The position numbers were made by a program, and so were the translations under genes. Shown one piece after another: positions 16,509 to 25,794 of a stretch of 35,247 nt of DNA. Location: positions 1 to 35,247 of the forward strand of contig NZ_JADGRI010000011.1 of assembly GCF_017881085.1 (NCBI RefSeq), read 5' to 3'. Positions within the stretch are counted from its first letter, which is position 1, and each line of letters opens with the position of its first letter. The notes beneath the pieces are model-generated. The model did not search any database and had not been told where the DNA came from. It saw only the letters and a program-made list of their open reading frames with translations. This DNA is from Bradyrhizobium sp. (GTDB lineage: Bacteria; Pseudomonadota; Alphaproteobacteria; Rhizobiales; Xanthobacteraceae).

Positions 16509-16913
16509 TTACTGGCAGAGATGCCGGCGGCCGTCTTCGCCGCGGAACCAGGTGCCGGGCTGACAGACGAAGCCGTTGCGCGCCGCATAGCCGTTGTCGT
16601 AACCGCCGTTGTAACCATTATAACCGTTATCGTAGGCATATGAATCGTCATAATAGCCGGGGCCGTAACCATAACCGGGGCCGTAGCCGCCATAAGCGCC
16701 ACCGATCACCGCGCCGGCAACCAGGCCGGCCGCGATTCCCGGTCCAATCCCGCCGTGACCGCGGAATCCGCCGCCTCTAAAACCACCGCCCGCGAAGTGG
16801 GCGCCGCCGCCGTGAAAGCCGCCGCCACCATGTCCGCCCCGCGCGAGCGCCGGGGACGATGCTGCGAGTGCTATTGCCAGACAGGCAGCGCCTATCGTTC
16901 CAAATCTTGTCAT
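16509..16913 (-). CDS. Exported glycine/tyrosine-rich protein
   Basis: 134 residues. A signal peptide (MTRFGTIGAACLAIALAASSPALA) precedes a Gly/His-rich section (GGHGGGGFHGGGAHFAGGG), a short hydrophobic IAAGLVAGAVIGGAYGG, a Gly/Tyr/Asp/Asn-rich stretch, and a C-terminus with two cysteines (CQPGTWFRGEDGRRHLC). The class is common in Bradyrhizobium and probably cell-envelope associated; no activity is known. ATG 16913 is chosen because GGAGAAACAGTC precedes it and the signal peptide begins there; an upstream extension to 17087 is not plausible. Confidence 0.78.
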   Translation of the reverse strand: MTRFGTIGAACLAIALAASSPALARGGHGGGGFHGGGAHFAGGGFRGGGFRGHGGIGPGIAAGLVAGAVIGGAYGGYGPGYGYGPGYYDDSYAYDNGYNGYNGGYDNGYAARNGFVCQPGTWFRGEDGRRHLCQ

Positions 16914-17162
16914 GACTGTTTCTCCTGATGAGTCGAGGAGGCAATAGCCGGGGGTCTGAAATGTTCCGCTCCGGACCGTGTTATAATGCGGTCTGAATAG
17001 CTCAATGGCTGGAGCCAGACTCTTTATTCCGGGTCCGGTCCTTCGGACCGTCCCGGGATGAAGACAGGGCGTATGGCTTGCGCGCATTTTAGCGCATTGC
17101 GGCCTGCGCCCCTAAAGTGTTACCCGAAGCCCACAAACGGGGCGCTAGCGGAGGAGAGCATC

Positions 17163-17747
17163 ATGGGACTGGCGGTGATGGTCGCGGGGCTGGTGTTGTT
17201 CCTGGGCGCCCATACGCTGACGACGCAGCGCGACCTGCGCGCCGGCCTGATCGCGTCATGGGGCGAGGGCGGCTACAAGATCGGCTACGCGCTGGTCTCG
17301 CTCGCAGGGCTGGCGCTGATCGTCTGGGGCTTTGCGCATTATCGCGCCGACGGCATGATCGAACTCTGGACCCCGCCGCGGGCGCTGAAGCACCTCGCGG
17401 TCGCCTTGATGCTTCCGGCCGTCATCCTGGTGGTGGCGGCCTATATCCGCGGCCGCATCTACACGACGATCAAGCACCCGATGCTGTCGGGCGTCAAATT
17501 GTGGGCGGCGGCGCATCTCATTGCCAATGGCGATCTCGGCGGCATCATCCTGTTCGGCTCGTTCCTGGGCTGGGCGGTTTTCGACCGCATCTCGCTGAAA
17601 CGCCGCGCGGACCCGGGCGCACCGCCGATACCCGTGGGCGGCCTCGGCAACGACATGATCGCAGTCGCGGTCGGGATTGTCGCCTATCTGGCGCTGGTTT
17701 TCGCGTTTCATCCCGTCGTGATCGGCATCCCCGTCGTCGGAGCCTGA
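17163..17747 (+). CDS. NnrU family membrane protein
   Basis: 194 residues with about six hydrophobic segments and the NnrU-family pattern: [39 protein letters not shown] and [25 protein letters not shown]. The family is named after a gene required for nitrite/nitric oxide reductase expression, but most members occur outside denitrification clusters and have no proven function. ATG 17163 has GGAGGAGAG upstream; an extension to 17058 is not needed. It is followed after one base by panB, so both are one transcript. Confidence 0.85.
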   Translation: MGLAVMVAGLVLFLGAHTLTTQRDLRAGLIASWGEGGYKIGYALVSLAGLALIVWGFAHYRADGMIELWTPPRALKHLAVALMLPAVILVVAAYIRGRIYTTIKHPMLSGVKLWAAAHLIANGDLGGIILFGSFLGWAVFDRISLKRRADPGAPPIPVGGLGNDMIAVAVGIVAYLALVFAFHPVVIGIPVVGA

Positions 17748-17748
17748 T

Positions 17749-18573
17749 ATGTCCGTTCAATCCGCCATCAGGCGCAAGACCGCGCCGGATATCCGCGCCC
17801 GCAAGAATGGCGAGCCGATCGTGATGCTGACCTCGTATCACGCCCATACCGCAGCCTTGGTCGATCGCCATTGCGACGTCATCCTGGTCGGCGATTCCCT
17901 CGGCAATGTGATGCATGGTTTCGAGACCACGGTACCTGTGACGCTCGACATGATGATTCTACAGGGCCATGCGGTGATGCGCGGCTCGCAGCACGCGCTG
18001 GTCGTGGTCGACATGCCCTTCGGCTCCTATGAGGCCTCCAAAGAGCAGGCGTTTCATTCCGCGGTGCGAATCCTGAAGGAAACCCATTGCGGCGCCGTCA
18101 AGCTCGAGGGCGGCGCGCGGATGGCGGACACGGTGGCGTTCCTCTCCGAGCGCGGCATTCCCGTGATGGGCCATATCGGGCTGACGCCGCAATCGATCAA
18201 CACGCTCGGCTCGTTTCGCGCCCAGGGCCGCGAGGAGGGCAGCTGGGGGCCGATCGAGAGCGACGCACGCGCGATTGCGCAGGCCGGCGCCTTCTCGGTC
18301 GTGATCGAGGCCGTCGCCGAGCCGTTGGCGCGGAAGATCACCGAGGCCATCGAAATTCCCACCATCGGCATCGGCGCCAGTGCGGCCTGCGACGGCCAGG
18401 TGCTGGTGCTGGAGGACATGCTCGGGCTGTCGCCGCGCACCCCGAAATTTGTTCGCCGCTACGGCGATCTCGGACCCGTGATCGCGGCCGCGATCGAGGG
18501 CTACGCCAGGGACGTGCGCTCGCGCGCCTTCCCGGGGCCGGAGCATGTCTACGGCATGAAGGCCAAGAGCTAG
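17749..18573 (+). CDS. panB: 3-methyl-2-oxobutanoate hydroxymethyltransferase
   Basis: 274 residues, normal length. PanB transfers a hydroxymethyl group from 5,10-methylenetetrahydrofolate to alpha-ketoisovalerate, giving ketopantoate for pantothenate and CoA synthesis. Visible motifs are [28 protein letters not shown] with metal-ligand D49, [11 protein letters not shown] with D88, [29 protein letters not shown], and [25 protein letters not shown]. It begins one base after the nnrU-like gene and 13 bp before the acyl-CoA synthetase gene, so the three may be co-transcribed. panC is not in the window. Confidence 0.95.
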   Translation: MSVQSAIRRKTAPDIRARKNGEPIVMLTSYHAHTAALVDRHCDVILVGDSLGNVMHGFETTVPVTLDMMILQGHAVMRGSQHALVVVDMPFGSYEASKEQAFHSAVRILKETHCGAVKLEGGARMADTVAFLSERGIPVMGHIGLTPQSINTLGSFRAQGREEGSWGPIESDARAIAQAGAFSVVIEAVAEPLARKITEAIEIPTIGIGASAACDGQVLVLEDMLGLSPRTPKFVRRYGDLGPVIAAAIEGYARDVRSRAFPGPEHVYGMKAKS

Positions 18574-18586
18574 AGCGAGGCGCGAC

Positions 18587-20191
18587 ATGGACTGGTCGCA
18601 TTATTCGATTCCCGCGATGAGGCTCGAGGCGCGCTTTGGCGACCGCGTGGTGTCGGCGTTTTGCGACCGGCCGAGCAGCCTCTGGGCGATGATCTCGGCG
18701 GCGGCATCGCGAAATCCCGACGGCGAGGCGCTGGTCTGCGGCGAGCGGCGCATGAGCTGGCGCGAGGTCGCGCAGCAATCGGCGCAAATCGCCGCGGGCT
18801 TGCGCCGGATGGGCGTGCAAAGCGGCGACCGGATCGCGGTCCTGCTCGGCAACCGCATCGAGTTCGTGCTGGCGCTGTTCGGCGCGGCGCATATCGGTGC
18901 GGTGACGGTGTTGCTCAGCACCCGCCAGCAAAAGCCTGAGATCGCCTATGTGCTGACCGACTGCGGCGCGAAACTCCTGATCCATGAGGCCGCGCTCGCC
19001 GACCGTCTGCCCGACGCGCGCGACGTTCCCGACCTGAGGCATCGGATCGCCGTCGACGACGACGCAGGCGCGTCGCAATTTTCCAGCTTGGTCGAGAGCG
19101 GGCCTTCGCCGGCGCCCGCCGAAATCGACGAAGAAGACACCGCGATGATCCTCTACACGTCAGGCACCACCGGCCGGCCGAAAGGCGCGATGCTGGCGCA
19201 TTGCAACATCATCCACTCCGCGATGATCTATCAAGCCTGCATGGAGTTGACCCGGGCGGACCGTTCGATCGCGGCGGTGCCGCTCGCGCATGTCACCGGC
19301 GTGGTCGCCAACATCATGAGCATGGCGCGTTGCGCGGGTACGCTGATCATCGTCGCGGAGTTCAAAGCCGCCGAATACCTGAAAGTCGCCGCGCGCGAAC
19401 GCGTCACGCAAACCGTGATGGTGCCGGCGATGTATAATCTCTGCCTGCTGCAGGCGAACTTTGACAGTTTCGATCTGTCGGCGTGGCGCATTGGAGGGTA
19501 TGGCGGAGCGCCGATGCCGATCGCGACCATCGCGAAGCTCGCGGTCAAGGTTCCCGGTCTGAAGCTGATCAACGCCTATGGCTCGACGGAAACCACCTCG
19601 CCCTCGACGATCATGCCGCCGGAACTGACCGCCGCGCACATCGACAGCGTCGGCTTGCCCTGTCCGGGCGCCGAGATCCTGGTGATGGACGCCGCAGGCC
19701 GCGAACTGCCGCGCGGCGAGATCGGCGAAATCTGGATCCGCTCGGGCTCCGTGATAAAAGGCTACTGGAACAATCCGAAGGCGACGGCCGAAAGTTTTAC
19801 CGGCGGCTTCTGGCATTCCGGCGATCTCGGCTCGATCGACGCACAGGATTTCGTGCGGGTGTTCGACCGCCAGAAGGACATGATCAACCGCGGCGGCCTG
19901 AAGATCTATTCCGCCGAGGTCGAATCGGTGCTGGCGGGCCATCCCGGCGTGGTCGAGAGCGCCATCATCGCCAAACCATGCCCGGTGCTGGGCGAGCGCG
20001 TGCACGCGGTGATCGTGACCCGCAGCGGCGACGTCACCGAATCCGTCCTGCGCGCCTGGTGCGCCGAGCGGCTCTCCGACTACAAGGTGCCGGAGACGAT
20101 GGCGCTGACGTCAGAGCCGCTGCCCCGCAACGCCAACGGCAAGGTGATGAAGCGCGAGCTGCGCGAGGCCTGGGCGGCGAGGCAGGCGTAA
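18587..20191 (+). CDS. Class I adenylate-forming enzyme, acyl-CoA synthetase/CoA ligase
   Basis: 534 residues, an ANL-superfamily enzyme that activates a carboxylic acid as an acyl-AMP and transfers it to CoA. Motifs are ILYTSGTTGRPKGA (188-201, AMP-binding P-loop), INAYGSTETTSP, HSGDLGSIDAQDFVRVFDRQKDMINRGGLKIYSAEVE, and the C-terminal PRNANGKVMKREL, which carries the catalytic lysine. The acid cannot be deduced; a medium- or long-chain or aromatic acid is possible. It starts 13 bp after panB. No clear terminator follows; the 190 bp before the next gene contain a CGGGCC-TTC-GGCCCG hairpin near 20337-20351. Confidence 0.9.
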   Translation: MDWSHYSIPAMRLEARFGDRVVSAFCDRPSSLWAMISAAASRNPDGEALVCGERRMSWREVAQQSAQIAAGLRRMGVQSGDRIAVLLGNRIEFVLALFGAAHIGAVTVLLSTRQQKPEIAYVLTDCGAKLLIHEAALADRLPDARDVPDLRHRIAVDDDAGASQFSSLVESGPSPAPAEIDEEDTAMILYTSGTTGRPKGAMLAHCNIIHSAMIYQACMELTRADRSIAAVPLAHVTGVVANIMSMARCAGTLIIVAEFKAAEYLKVAARERVTQTVMVPAMYNLCLLQANFDSFDLSAWRIGGYGGAPMPIATIAKLAVKVPGLKLINAYGSTETTSPSTIMPPELTAAHIDSVGLPCPGAEILVMDAAGRELPRGEIGEIWIRSGSVIKGYWNNPKATAESFTGGFWHSGDLGSIDAQDFVRVFDRQKDMINRGGLKIYSAEVESVLAGHPGVVESAIIAKPCPVLGERVHAVIVTRSGDVTESVLRAWCAERLSDYKVPETMALTSEPLPRNANGKVMKRELREAWAARQA

Positions 20192-20381
20192 GGGCTGTTT
20201 TGGGCTCGTTTCGGCACGCGGGATGGCCCCATCGGCACGCCCGATGGCGTTAACGCTTTGATCCCGCTGGTTTTGCCTTGCCACCGCCATATCGCTAGGG
20301 TATCGCCGCCGCACCGAGGCAGCCGGGGCAATGGCGGGCCTTCGGCCCGGCGTCGGGCCATCGGGGATGGGATACCTTTAA

Positions 20382-21035
20382 GTGTCTGAATTATTTGATG
20401 AAGTCGACGAGGAAGTACGTCGCGACCAGCTCAAAAAGCTGTGGGATCGCTATTCGATCTTCATTATCGCCGGCGCGCTGCTGATCATCGCCGGGGTCGG
20501 CGGCTGGCGCAGTTACCAGTATTTTGAGGCCAAGAAAGCAGCCGAGGCCGGCGGCGCCTTCGACAAGGCGGTCGAACTCTCGGAAGCGAACAAGCATAGC
20601 GAGGCGGAAGCCGCCTTCAACGATCTCGCTGCCAAAGCGCCATCGGGCTACCGCATGCTGGCCCGGCTGCGCGCCGCGGCGGAAGCAGCCGGCCGTGATC
20701 CCAAGGCGGCCGCTAAACTGTACGACGACGTTGCCGCCGATCGCAGCATCGGCGCGGAACAGCAGGATCTGGCCAAGGTCCGCGCGGCCGGCTTGCTGGT
20801 GGATAGCGCCGGCTATTCCGAGATGTTGCAGCGGCTCGAATCTTCGACCGGGCCGGAGGCGACCTTTCGCCATACCGCGCGCGAACTGCTGGCGTTGTCG
20901 GCCTGGCGGGCCAACGACACGGCGGCGGCGCGCAAATGGCTGGATCTGATTGCCAATGACGGCGAAACGCCGCCCTCGCTGCGTTCGCGCGCCGAGGCCC
21001 TGCAGGCGTTGCTTCCGCCGGTCGCGAAGAGCTGA
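20382..21035 (+). CDS. YfgM-like TPR membrane protein
   Basis: 217 residues. A cytoplasmic N-terminus (MSELFDEVDEEVRRDQLKKLWDRY) is followed by one membrane segment (24-43) and a periplasmic helical region with TPR-like pairs (AFDKAVELSEANKHSEAEAAFNDLA, ELLALSAWRANDTAAARKWL). This matches YfgM/TPR_21 proteins, ancillary factors at the SecYEG translocon. Start GTG 20382. The order YfgM, lipoprotein, der parallels the yfgM-bamB-der order of other proteobacteria. Confidence 0.85.
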   Translation: MSELFDEVDEEVRRDQLKKLWDRYSIFIIAGALLIIAGVGGWRSYQYFEAKKAAEAGGAFDKAVELSEANKHSEAEAAFNDLAAKAPSGYRMLARLRAAAEAAGRDPKAAAKLYDDVAADRSIGAEQQDLAKVRAAGLLVDSAGYSEMLQRLESSTGPEATFRHTARELLALSAWRANDTAAARKWLDLIANDGETPPSLRSRAEALQALLPPVAKS

Positions 21036-21068
21036 CCGCGGGATGATGAGTTGAGTGAGAAATCGACC

Positions 21069-21650
21069 ATGCGCCCCTCGCAACGTCTGATCGCAGCTGC
21101 CGTCCTGATCGCGCTGTCGAGCGCGCTGGCGGGCTGTTCCAGCCTCTACAGCTGGGATCCGAGCGATATCTTCGATTTCCTCGACACCAAGAAGAAGCTG
21201 CCGGGCGATCGCAAGCCGGTTTTCCCCGATGGCGTGCCGGGTCTCGAGCAGGGCGTTCCGAAGGACCTTTACAAGGGCAATGCGGAGCAGCAGCAGCGGG
21301 ACCAGGCTGCCCAGGCGGCTGCGGCCGCCGCAGCGCCGCCGCCGGAAGAGCCGAAGTCAAAGCGCGCCGCGAAATCCAGGGGCAGCGCCAAGCCGCCCGC
21401 CGCGGCCTCCACCGAACCCGTCGCCGCGCCCGATCCTGACGCAGCACCGGAGGAGGACGGCTCGACCACCGCCGCGCCGCCGGCTCCGAAACCGAAGAAG
21501 ATCGTCCGCAAGCGCACCACCGCGCCGCCGCCCGATCAAACCGACGCGCAACCGGCGCAGCCAGCTCGATCCGCGCAGACCGCGCAGCAGCCGCAACAAT
21601 CGGGGGCGCCATTCCCGGCGCCGCTGCCGAGCGGTACCTTCGCGCGCTGA
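21069..21650 (+). CDS. Ala/Pro-rich lipoprotein in the position of bamB
   Basis: 193 residues. A type II signal peptide (MRPSQRLIAAAVLIALSS) ends in the lipobox LAGC with Cys23. After a short conserved-looking section (SSLYSWDPSDIFDFLDTKKKLPGDRKPVFPDGVPGLEQGVPKDLYKG) the protein becomes a low-complexity Ala/Pro/Lys tail of about 130 residues. Such tails often span the periplasm or touch peptidoglycan. No beta-propeller repeats are present, so it is not BamB despite its place between YfgM and Der. I prefer ATG 21069, which gives a clean signal peptide; TTG 21051 would add MSEKST. It lies 33 bp after the YfgM-like gene. Confidence 0.78.
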   Translation: MRPSQRLIAAAVLIALSSALAGCSSLYSWDPSDIFDFLDTKKKLPGDRKPVFPDGVPGLEQGVPKDLYKGNAEQQQRDQAAQAAAAAAAPPPEEPKSKRAAKSRGSAKPPAAASTEPVAAPDPDAAPEEDGSTTAAPPAPKPKKIVRKRTTAPPPDQTDAQPAQPARSAQTAQQPQQSGAPFPAPLPSGTFAR

Positions 21651-21806
21651 TCTTGGTTTTGAGCTGATTCTACGCGCGCCAATTCGATTCACCTCTCGTC
21701 GCCTGCGGGGAGAGGGAGAAATGGCCGATCGCTACCGCGATACAACCCGAATTCATCAAGCGCTGGTTTATTGACAAGCGCTGCATAAACGGCGCTTGGA
21801 TCAATT

Positions 21807-23192
21807 ATGTCTTTCACGATTGCCATCATCGGCCGGCCCAATGTCGGAAAATCGACGCTGTTCAACCGGCTGGTCGGGCAGAAGCTCGCTTTGGTCGATG
21901 ACACACCTGGCGTCACCCGTGACCGCCGTGAAGGCCAGGGGCGTCTCGGCGATCTCGAATTCACTTTGATCGATACCGCCGGCCTCGACGAAGGGGCCAA
22001 GGGCTCGCTGACCGCGCGGATGCAGGAGCAGACCGAAACCGCGATCGGGCTCGCCGATGCCCTGATGTTCGTGATTGACGCGCGTGCAGGGCTGACGCCG
22101 AACGACCGCAGCTTCGCCGACTTCGCCCGCCGCGCCAACAAGCCGGTGGTGCTGGTCGCCAACAAGAGCGAGGGCAAGCACGGCGAAGTCGGCGCGATGG
22201 AATCCTACGCGCTGGGGCTCGGCGATCCCGTGCAGATTTCGGCGGAGCATGGCGAGGGCTTGAGCGATCTTTACGACGCGCTGCGCGGATTGATGCCCGA
22301 GCCGATCGACGAGGGAGAGGAATTCGACGACGACGACGTCATCGAGTCGGACGAGGACATCGCCAAACGGCCGATCCGCGTAGCGATCGTCGGCCGCCCC
22401 AATGCCGGCAAGTCGACGCTGATCAACCATCTGCTCGGCGAGGAGCGCCTCCTGACCAGCGCGGAAGCCGGCACCACCCGCGATTCGATTTCGGTCGAGG
22501 TCAACTGGCAGGGCCGGGATTTCCGCGTGTTCGATACCGCCGGCTTGAGGCGGCGTTCGCGCATCGAGGAGAAACTGGAAAAGCTCTCGGTGGCGGACAC
22601 GCTGCGCGCCATCCGCTTCGCCGAAGTCGTGGTGCTGATGATGGACGCGCAGAACAAGTTTGAGGAACAGGACCTGCGCATCGCCGACTTGATAGAGCGC
22701 GAGGGTCGGGCGCTGGTGATCGCGGTCAACAAATGGGATCTGATGGGGCGGCAGTCCAGCCTGATTTCGGCGCTGCGCACCGACGCCGATCACCTGCTGC
22801 CGCAGGTCAAGGGCATGCCGATCATTGCGGTCTCCGGCCTGATGGGGGAGGGCATCGACCGGCTGATGAGCGCGATCGAACAAGCCTACGCGGTATGGAA
22901 TCGCCGGGTGCCGACCGCTTCGCTCAATCGCTGGTTCGAGCAGGCGGTTGATGCCAACCCGCCGCCCGCGGTCTCCGGCCGGCGGTTGAAGCTCAACTAC
23001 ATCACGCAGGCCAAGGCGCGGCCGCCCAGCTTCATCCTGTTTTGCTCGCGCGCGGACGCCGTGCCGCAATCCTATCTGCGCTATCTCGTCAACTCCCTGC
23101 GCGAGTTCTTCGAGCTGCCGGGCACGCCGGTGCGCATCAGCCTGCGCGAGAAGGCCAATCCCTTCGCCCACAAGCGCAGGCGGCCGTCCTGA
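21807..23192 (+). CDS. der: Ribosome assembly GTPase Der (EngA)
   Basis: 461 residues with two GTPase domains in tandem, the diagnostic feature of Der, which acts in 50S ribosome maturation. Domain 1: GRPNVGKS (9-16), DTAG, and NKSE (119-122) instead of NKxD. Domain 2: GRPNAGKS (196-203), DTAG, NKWD (308-311). An acidic linker ([16 protein letters not shown], about 169-184) joins them and a KH-like C-terminal domain ([17 protein letters not shown]-type block) follows. The gap before it contains an inverted repeat AAGCGC/GCGCTT at about 21776-21797, but no certain promoter. Confidence 0.95.
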   Translation: MSFTIAIIGRPNVGKSTLFNRLVGQKLALVDDTPGVTRDRREGQGRLGDLEFTLIDTAGLDEGAKGSLTARMQEQTETAIGLADALMFVIDARAGLTPNDRSFADFARRANKPVVLVANKSEGKHGEVGAMESYALGLGDPVQISAEHGEGLSDLYDALRGLMPEPIDEGEEFDDDDVIESDEDIAKRPIRVAIVGRPNAGKSTLINHLLGEERLLTSAEAGTTRDSISVEVNWQGRDFRVFDTAGLRRRSRIEEKLEKLSVADTLRAIRFAEVVVLMMDAQNKFEEQDLRIADLIEREGRALVIAVNKWDLMGRQSSLISALRTDADHLLPQVKGMPIIAVSGLMGEGIDRLMSAIEQAYAVWNRRVPTASLNRWFEQAVDANPPPAVSGRRLKLNYITQAKARPPSFILFCSRADAVPQSYLRYLVNSLREFFELPGTPVRISLREKANPFAHKRRRPS

Positions 23193-23200
23193 GCCGGCAA

Positions 23201-23220
23201 CGCAAGGTACCTTGCGCTTT
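23201..23220 (+). terminator. Possible weak terminator of der
   Basis: CGCAAG-GTAC-CTTGCG (23201-23216) is a perfect dyad 8 bp after the der stop, followed by CTTT. The T tract is short, so this may only be a 3' stabilising hairpin. Confidence 0.4.
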
Positions 23221-23383
23221 CGTCCGCTTCGCCGTCGCTTCCGTCCAAGTCCCGGTTCGCCATTGCCTCTATGGTGCTGTGACCGGTGAGATCGCAGCGT
23301 CTCACCGATGACGCCTGCGGCTCAGGGCAATTCGGCTACGCGTGTTGACGACGATCTCCGACCCGGGTCTTTGAGGATGGACC

Positions 23384-24517
23384 ATGGGTCACGAAGCGCA
23401 GTTCTTCGAACTGATCGGTGAGATCTACGATGCGGCGCTGGATGCCTCGCTGTGGGGCGAGGTTGTCGGCAAGGCCGGGCATTTCGTAGGCGGCCCAGCT
23501 GCCGCGATCTTTTCCAAGAGTCCGATCGCCGGGACCGGGAATGTCTATTACGAATCCGGCATCGATCCATATTATCGGGATCTCTATTTCGAAAGATACG
23601 TAAAGCTCGATCCCGCCACGACCGGCCACTATTTCGCCGACATCGGCCAACCGATCGCGACCGCGGATCTGATGCCCTATGACGAGTTCCTGGAAACGCA
23701 GTTCTACAAGGAATGGGCCCAGCCGCAGGGCCTGGTCGATTTCGTATCGGCGGTGCTGGACAAGTCGGTGACCTCGGCAGCGCTGTTCGGGGTGTTCCGC
23801 CACGAGCGCGACGGTGTCGTCGACGATGAGACGCGCCGGCGCATGCGCCTGATCGTTCCGCACATCCGCCGCGCGGTACTGGTCGGCAGGCTGATCGATC
23901 TCAAATCCGCGGAGGCGGCGACCTTCGCCGACACGCTCGACGGCCTCAGCGTGGGGATCTGCCTGGTCGACGCGTCCGGGCGCATCGTCCATGCCAACGC
24001 GGCTTGTCACGTCATTCTCGACGCTGGCGATCTGTTTTCCGTGACCGGCGGGCGGCTGGTTGCGCGCGATGGGGAGATGGAACAAGCGCTGCAGCAGCTG
24101 TTTGCGGCGGCGGGCGACGGCGACGTGGCCATCGGAACCCAGGGCATCGCCTTGCCGCTGAGCGGGCAGGACGGCGCGCGCTACGTCGCCCACGTGCTCC
24201 CGCTGACCTCAGGCGCCCGGCGGTTGACCGGTTTTGCCTATACCGCGGTCGCCGCCGTGTTCATTCGCAAGGCCGCGCTGGAGACCTCGTCACCGCCGGA
24301 AGTCATCGCCCGGACCTACAGATTGACCCCGACCGAGTTGCGCGTGCTGCTCGCCATCGTCGAGGTCGGCGGCGTTCCGGAAGTAGCCATGGCGCTCGGC
24401 GTTGCCGAAACCACGGTCAAGACTCACCTCGGCCGTCTGTTCGTGAAAACCGGCGCCGTCCGCCAGGCAGATCTGGTCAAGATCGTCGCCGGATATGCCT
24501 CGCCGCTGATCGGCTAG
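23384..24517 (+). CDS. LuxR-family transcriptional regulator
   Basis: 377 residues. The C-terminal 65 residues form a GerE/LuxR helix-turn-helix: RLTPTELRVLLAIVEVGGVPEVAMALGVAETTVKTHLGRLFVKTG. The N-terminus (FFELIGEIYDAALDASLWGEVV) and the middle (TLDGLSVGICLVDASGRIVHANAAC, a PAS-like core) resemble the Bradyrhizobium LuxR orphans that lack an autoinducer-binding domain. ATG 23384 follows TGAGGATGG. No cognate partner gene is adjacent. Weak hairpin sequences with a TTTTCTTT tail lie downstream at about 24641-24664. Confidence 0.85.
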   Translation: MGHEAQFFELIGEIYDAALDASLWGEVVGKAGHFVGGPAAAIFSKSPIAGTGNVYYESGIDPYYRDLYFERYVKLDPATTGHYFADIGQPIATADLMPYDEFLETQFYKEWAQPQGLVDFVSAVLDKSVTSAALFGVFRHERDGVVDDETRRRMRLIVPHIRRAVLVGRLIDLKSAEAATFADTLDGLSVGICLVDASGRIVHANAACHVILDAGDLFSVTGGRLVARDGEMEQALQQLFAAAGDGDVAIGTQGIALPLSGQDGARYVAHVLPLTSGARRLTGFAYTAVAAVFIRKAALETSSPPEVIARTYRLTPTELRVLLAIVEVGGVPEVAMALGVAETTVKTHLGRLFVKTGAVRQADLVKIVAGYASPLIG

Positions 24518-24742
24518 GCGCGTCCCACGAAGCGTGGCCAAGGGTGGGCCTCGCTCGATGCATGTGGTGTCCCGATAGGGACCGCCGGCTGCGGCGCATC
24601 AAAACGCCGCGCGGGTGCTTGCACAGATGCGTGCAGGTCTGGCGGCAAGCCGCGCTTTTCTTTACAGCTCGCGCCGCAGGCACTAGTCTTGCCGTCTCAA
24701 TACCGCACTCAACATTTCAATTTTTACGACGGAGAATTGAAG

Positions 24743-24943
24743 ATGAAGAGATTGCTTTTCGCGGCCGCCGTTGCAGTCGTTGCGCTTTCCTATACCGCCG
24801 GCCTTCAGGCCCAGACCGTCGGTCAAGCGACCAACGGTACGACCAAGGCGAGCACAAAAAGTGCCGGTGCGCCAAAACCAGCAAAGTTACCCCGTTGCAC
24901 GCGCGCCCGGCAAATGACGGGAGCAGCCTGCTACGGCGGTTGA
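24743..24943 (+). CDS. Small exported protein, 66 residues
   Basis: A signal peptide (MKRLLFAAAVAVVALSYTAGLQA, cleavage at AQA or nearby) precedes a basic mature part of about 43 residues with two cysteines (LPRCTRARQMTGAACYGG). ATG 24743 has GGAGAATTGAAG directly upstream, a strong site for a small gene. From memory, short proteins of this kind are common and unnamed in Bradyrhizobium. No function is assigned. A 16-bp palindrome follows 37 bp after the stop. Confidence 0.7.
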   Translation: MKRLLFAAAVAVVALSYTAGLQAQTVGQATNGTTKASTKSAGAPKPAKLPRCTRARQMTGAACYGG

Positions 24944-24980
24944 TGATTGCCTGGGCAACGACCGCGGATTGGCCGTGGCG

Positions 24981-24996
24981 TCCTCCCATGGGAGGA
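24981..24996. repeat. Perfect 16-bp palindrome
   Basis: TCCTCCCATGGGAGGA is its own reverse complement. It lies 37 bp after the small exported gene. No T tract follows, so it is an operator or mRNA 3' hairpin candidate rather than a terminator. Confidence 0.4.
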
Positions 24997-25120
24997 TGAG
25001 CGCCCCGCTATGTGATGCGATCTGACCGGCATTGACAGGTCCATGGACGGAGACAGCAAGTTTTCCGACCCCGTCGAGGCCAACCATGATGCGGGGCAGC
25101 AACTGGGCAGTGGGGCCTAT

Positions 25121-25179
25121 GGCGAACCCATCGCCCGCACTTTCGAATTGACGCCGGCCGAATGGGTGTGCTGCTGGCG
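25121..25179 (+). pseudogene. Fragment of a LuxR-type regulator
   Basis: The frame reads GEPIARTFELTPAEW, closely matching PEVIARTYRLTPTELRVLLA of the LuxR gene at 23384. Shifting frame after about 25163 gives VLLAGD, as if a base had been lost or gained in ELRVLLA. Nothing recognisable follows, and an enclosing 92-codon frame from 25043 has no ribosome binding site. The remaining gene-free 370 bp (24944-25313) shows only the palindrome above. The fragment is short, so chance similarity cannot be excluded. Confidence 0.35.
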
Positions 25180-25313
25180 GGCGACACTTTCCAAACGGTA
25201 TATCCGCGTCTCCACCGACCGGAGGACGCGGCGCATGTCGCGCGGCGTTAGGGTCCCGCCGAACCCGAAGCTCATTGCGCGATTCGCATCCGGAAAGATT
25301 CCAAGGTACCTCG

Positions 25314-25790
25314 GTGAATAATGTGGCCTTTCTTTCATCGCGCAGGCTGGCGCAGGCCTGCGCGGATTTCCTGTGGCGGCAGGACGCCACGCTGCGCAGC
25401 CTCGGCCTGGAGCGGCTGTCGATCGAAGCAGGCCGCGCCAGCGTCGCGATGACCGTGCTGCCGTCCATGGTCAACGGCATCGGCATCACCCATGGTGGCG
25501 CCATCTTCACGCTGGCGGACACGGTATTTTCGCTGGCCAGCAACAGCTACAACGAACGGACGGTTGCCTCTCATTGCAGTGTTTCGTTCCTGCATCCGAC
25601 CAGGCTCGGCGACCGCCTGGTGGCGACGGCCACCGAAGTGGTGCGTTCGGCGCAATCCGGCATCTACGATGTTCGCGTCACCCTGGAAAATGCCGTCGTG
25701 GCCGAGTTCCGCGCCCATTCGCGCGTCATCGGCGGCGCGCTGGTGCCGTCGGCGGCGACCGGGCAGGGCGAACAGGCGCCGACATCATAA
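25314..25790 (+). CDS. PaaI-type hotdog thioesterase
   Basis: 158 residues with the hotdog PaaI pattern: GRASVAMTVLPSMVNGIGITHGGAIFTLADTVFSLASNSYNERTVASHCSVSFLHPTRLGDRLVATATEV. The HGGAIFTLAD run is the family's active-site helix. PaaI hydrolyses hydroxylated phenylacetyl-CoA compounds in phenylacetate degradation, but no other paa gene is present, so this may be a relative with another acyl-CoA substrate. I chose GTG 25314 because AAGGT lies 7 bases upstream; an earlier ATG at 25275 and a later GTG at 25323 are alternatives. A small-RNA-like sequence follows directly after the stop. Confidence 0.82.
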   Translation: MNNVAFLSSRRLAQACADFLWRQDATLRSLGLERLSIEAGRASVAMTVLPSMVNGIGITHGGAIFTLADTVFSLASNSYNERTVASHCSVSFLHPTRLGDRLVATATEVVRSAQSGIYDVRVTLENAVVAEFRAHSRVIGGALVPSAATGQGEQAPTS

Positions 25791-25794
25791 ATCA

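Noticed and set aside
16982-16987. TATAAT as a -10 promoter element
   Set aside because: No -35 element lies at suitable spacing on either strand, so the match alone is not enough.
17028-17055. GC-rich hairpin before the nnrU-like gene as an RNA gene
   Set aside because: The stem contains a bulge, there is no T tract, and no tRNA or known RNA features are visible.
21771-21776. TTGACA before der as a -35 element
   Set aside because: No acceptable -10 hexamer follows at 16-18 bases; the nearby AAGCGC/GCGCTT dyad is also unexplained.
25043-25321. 92-codon frame as an intact gene
   Set aside because: No ribosome binding site and no coherent fold. Only a short LuxR-like stretch is recognisable, so I treat it as a remnant.
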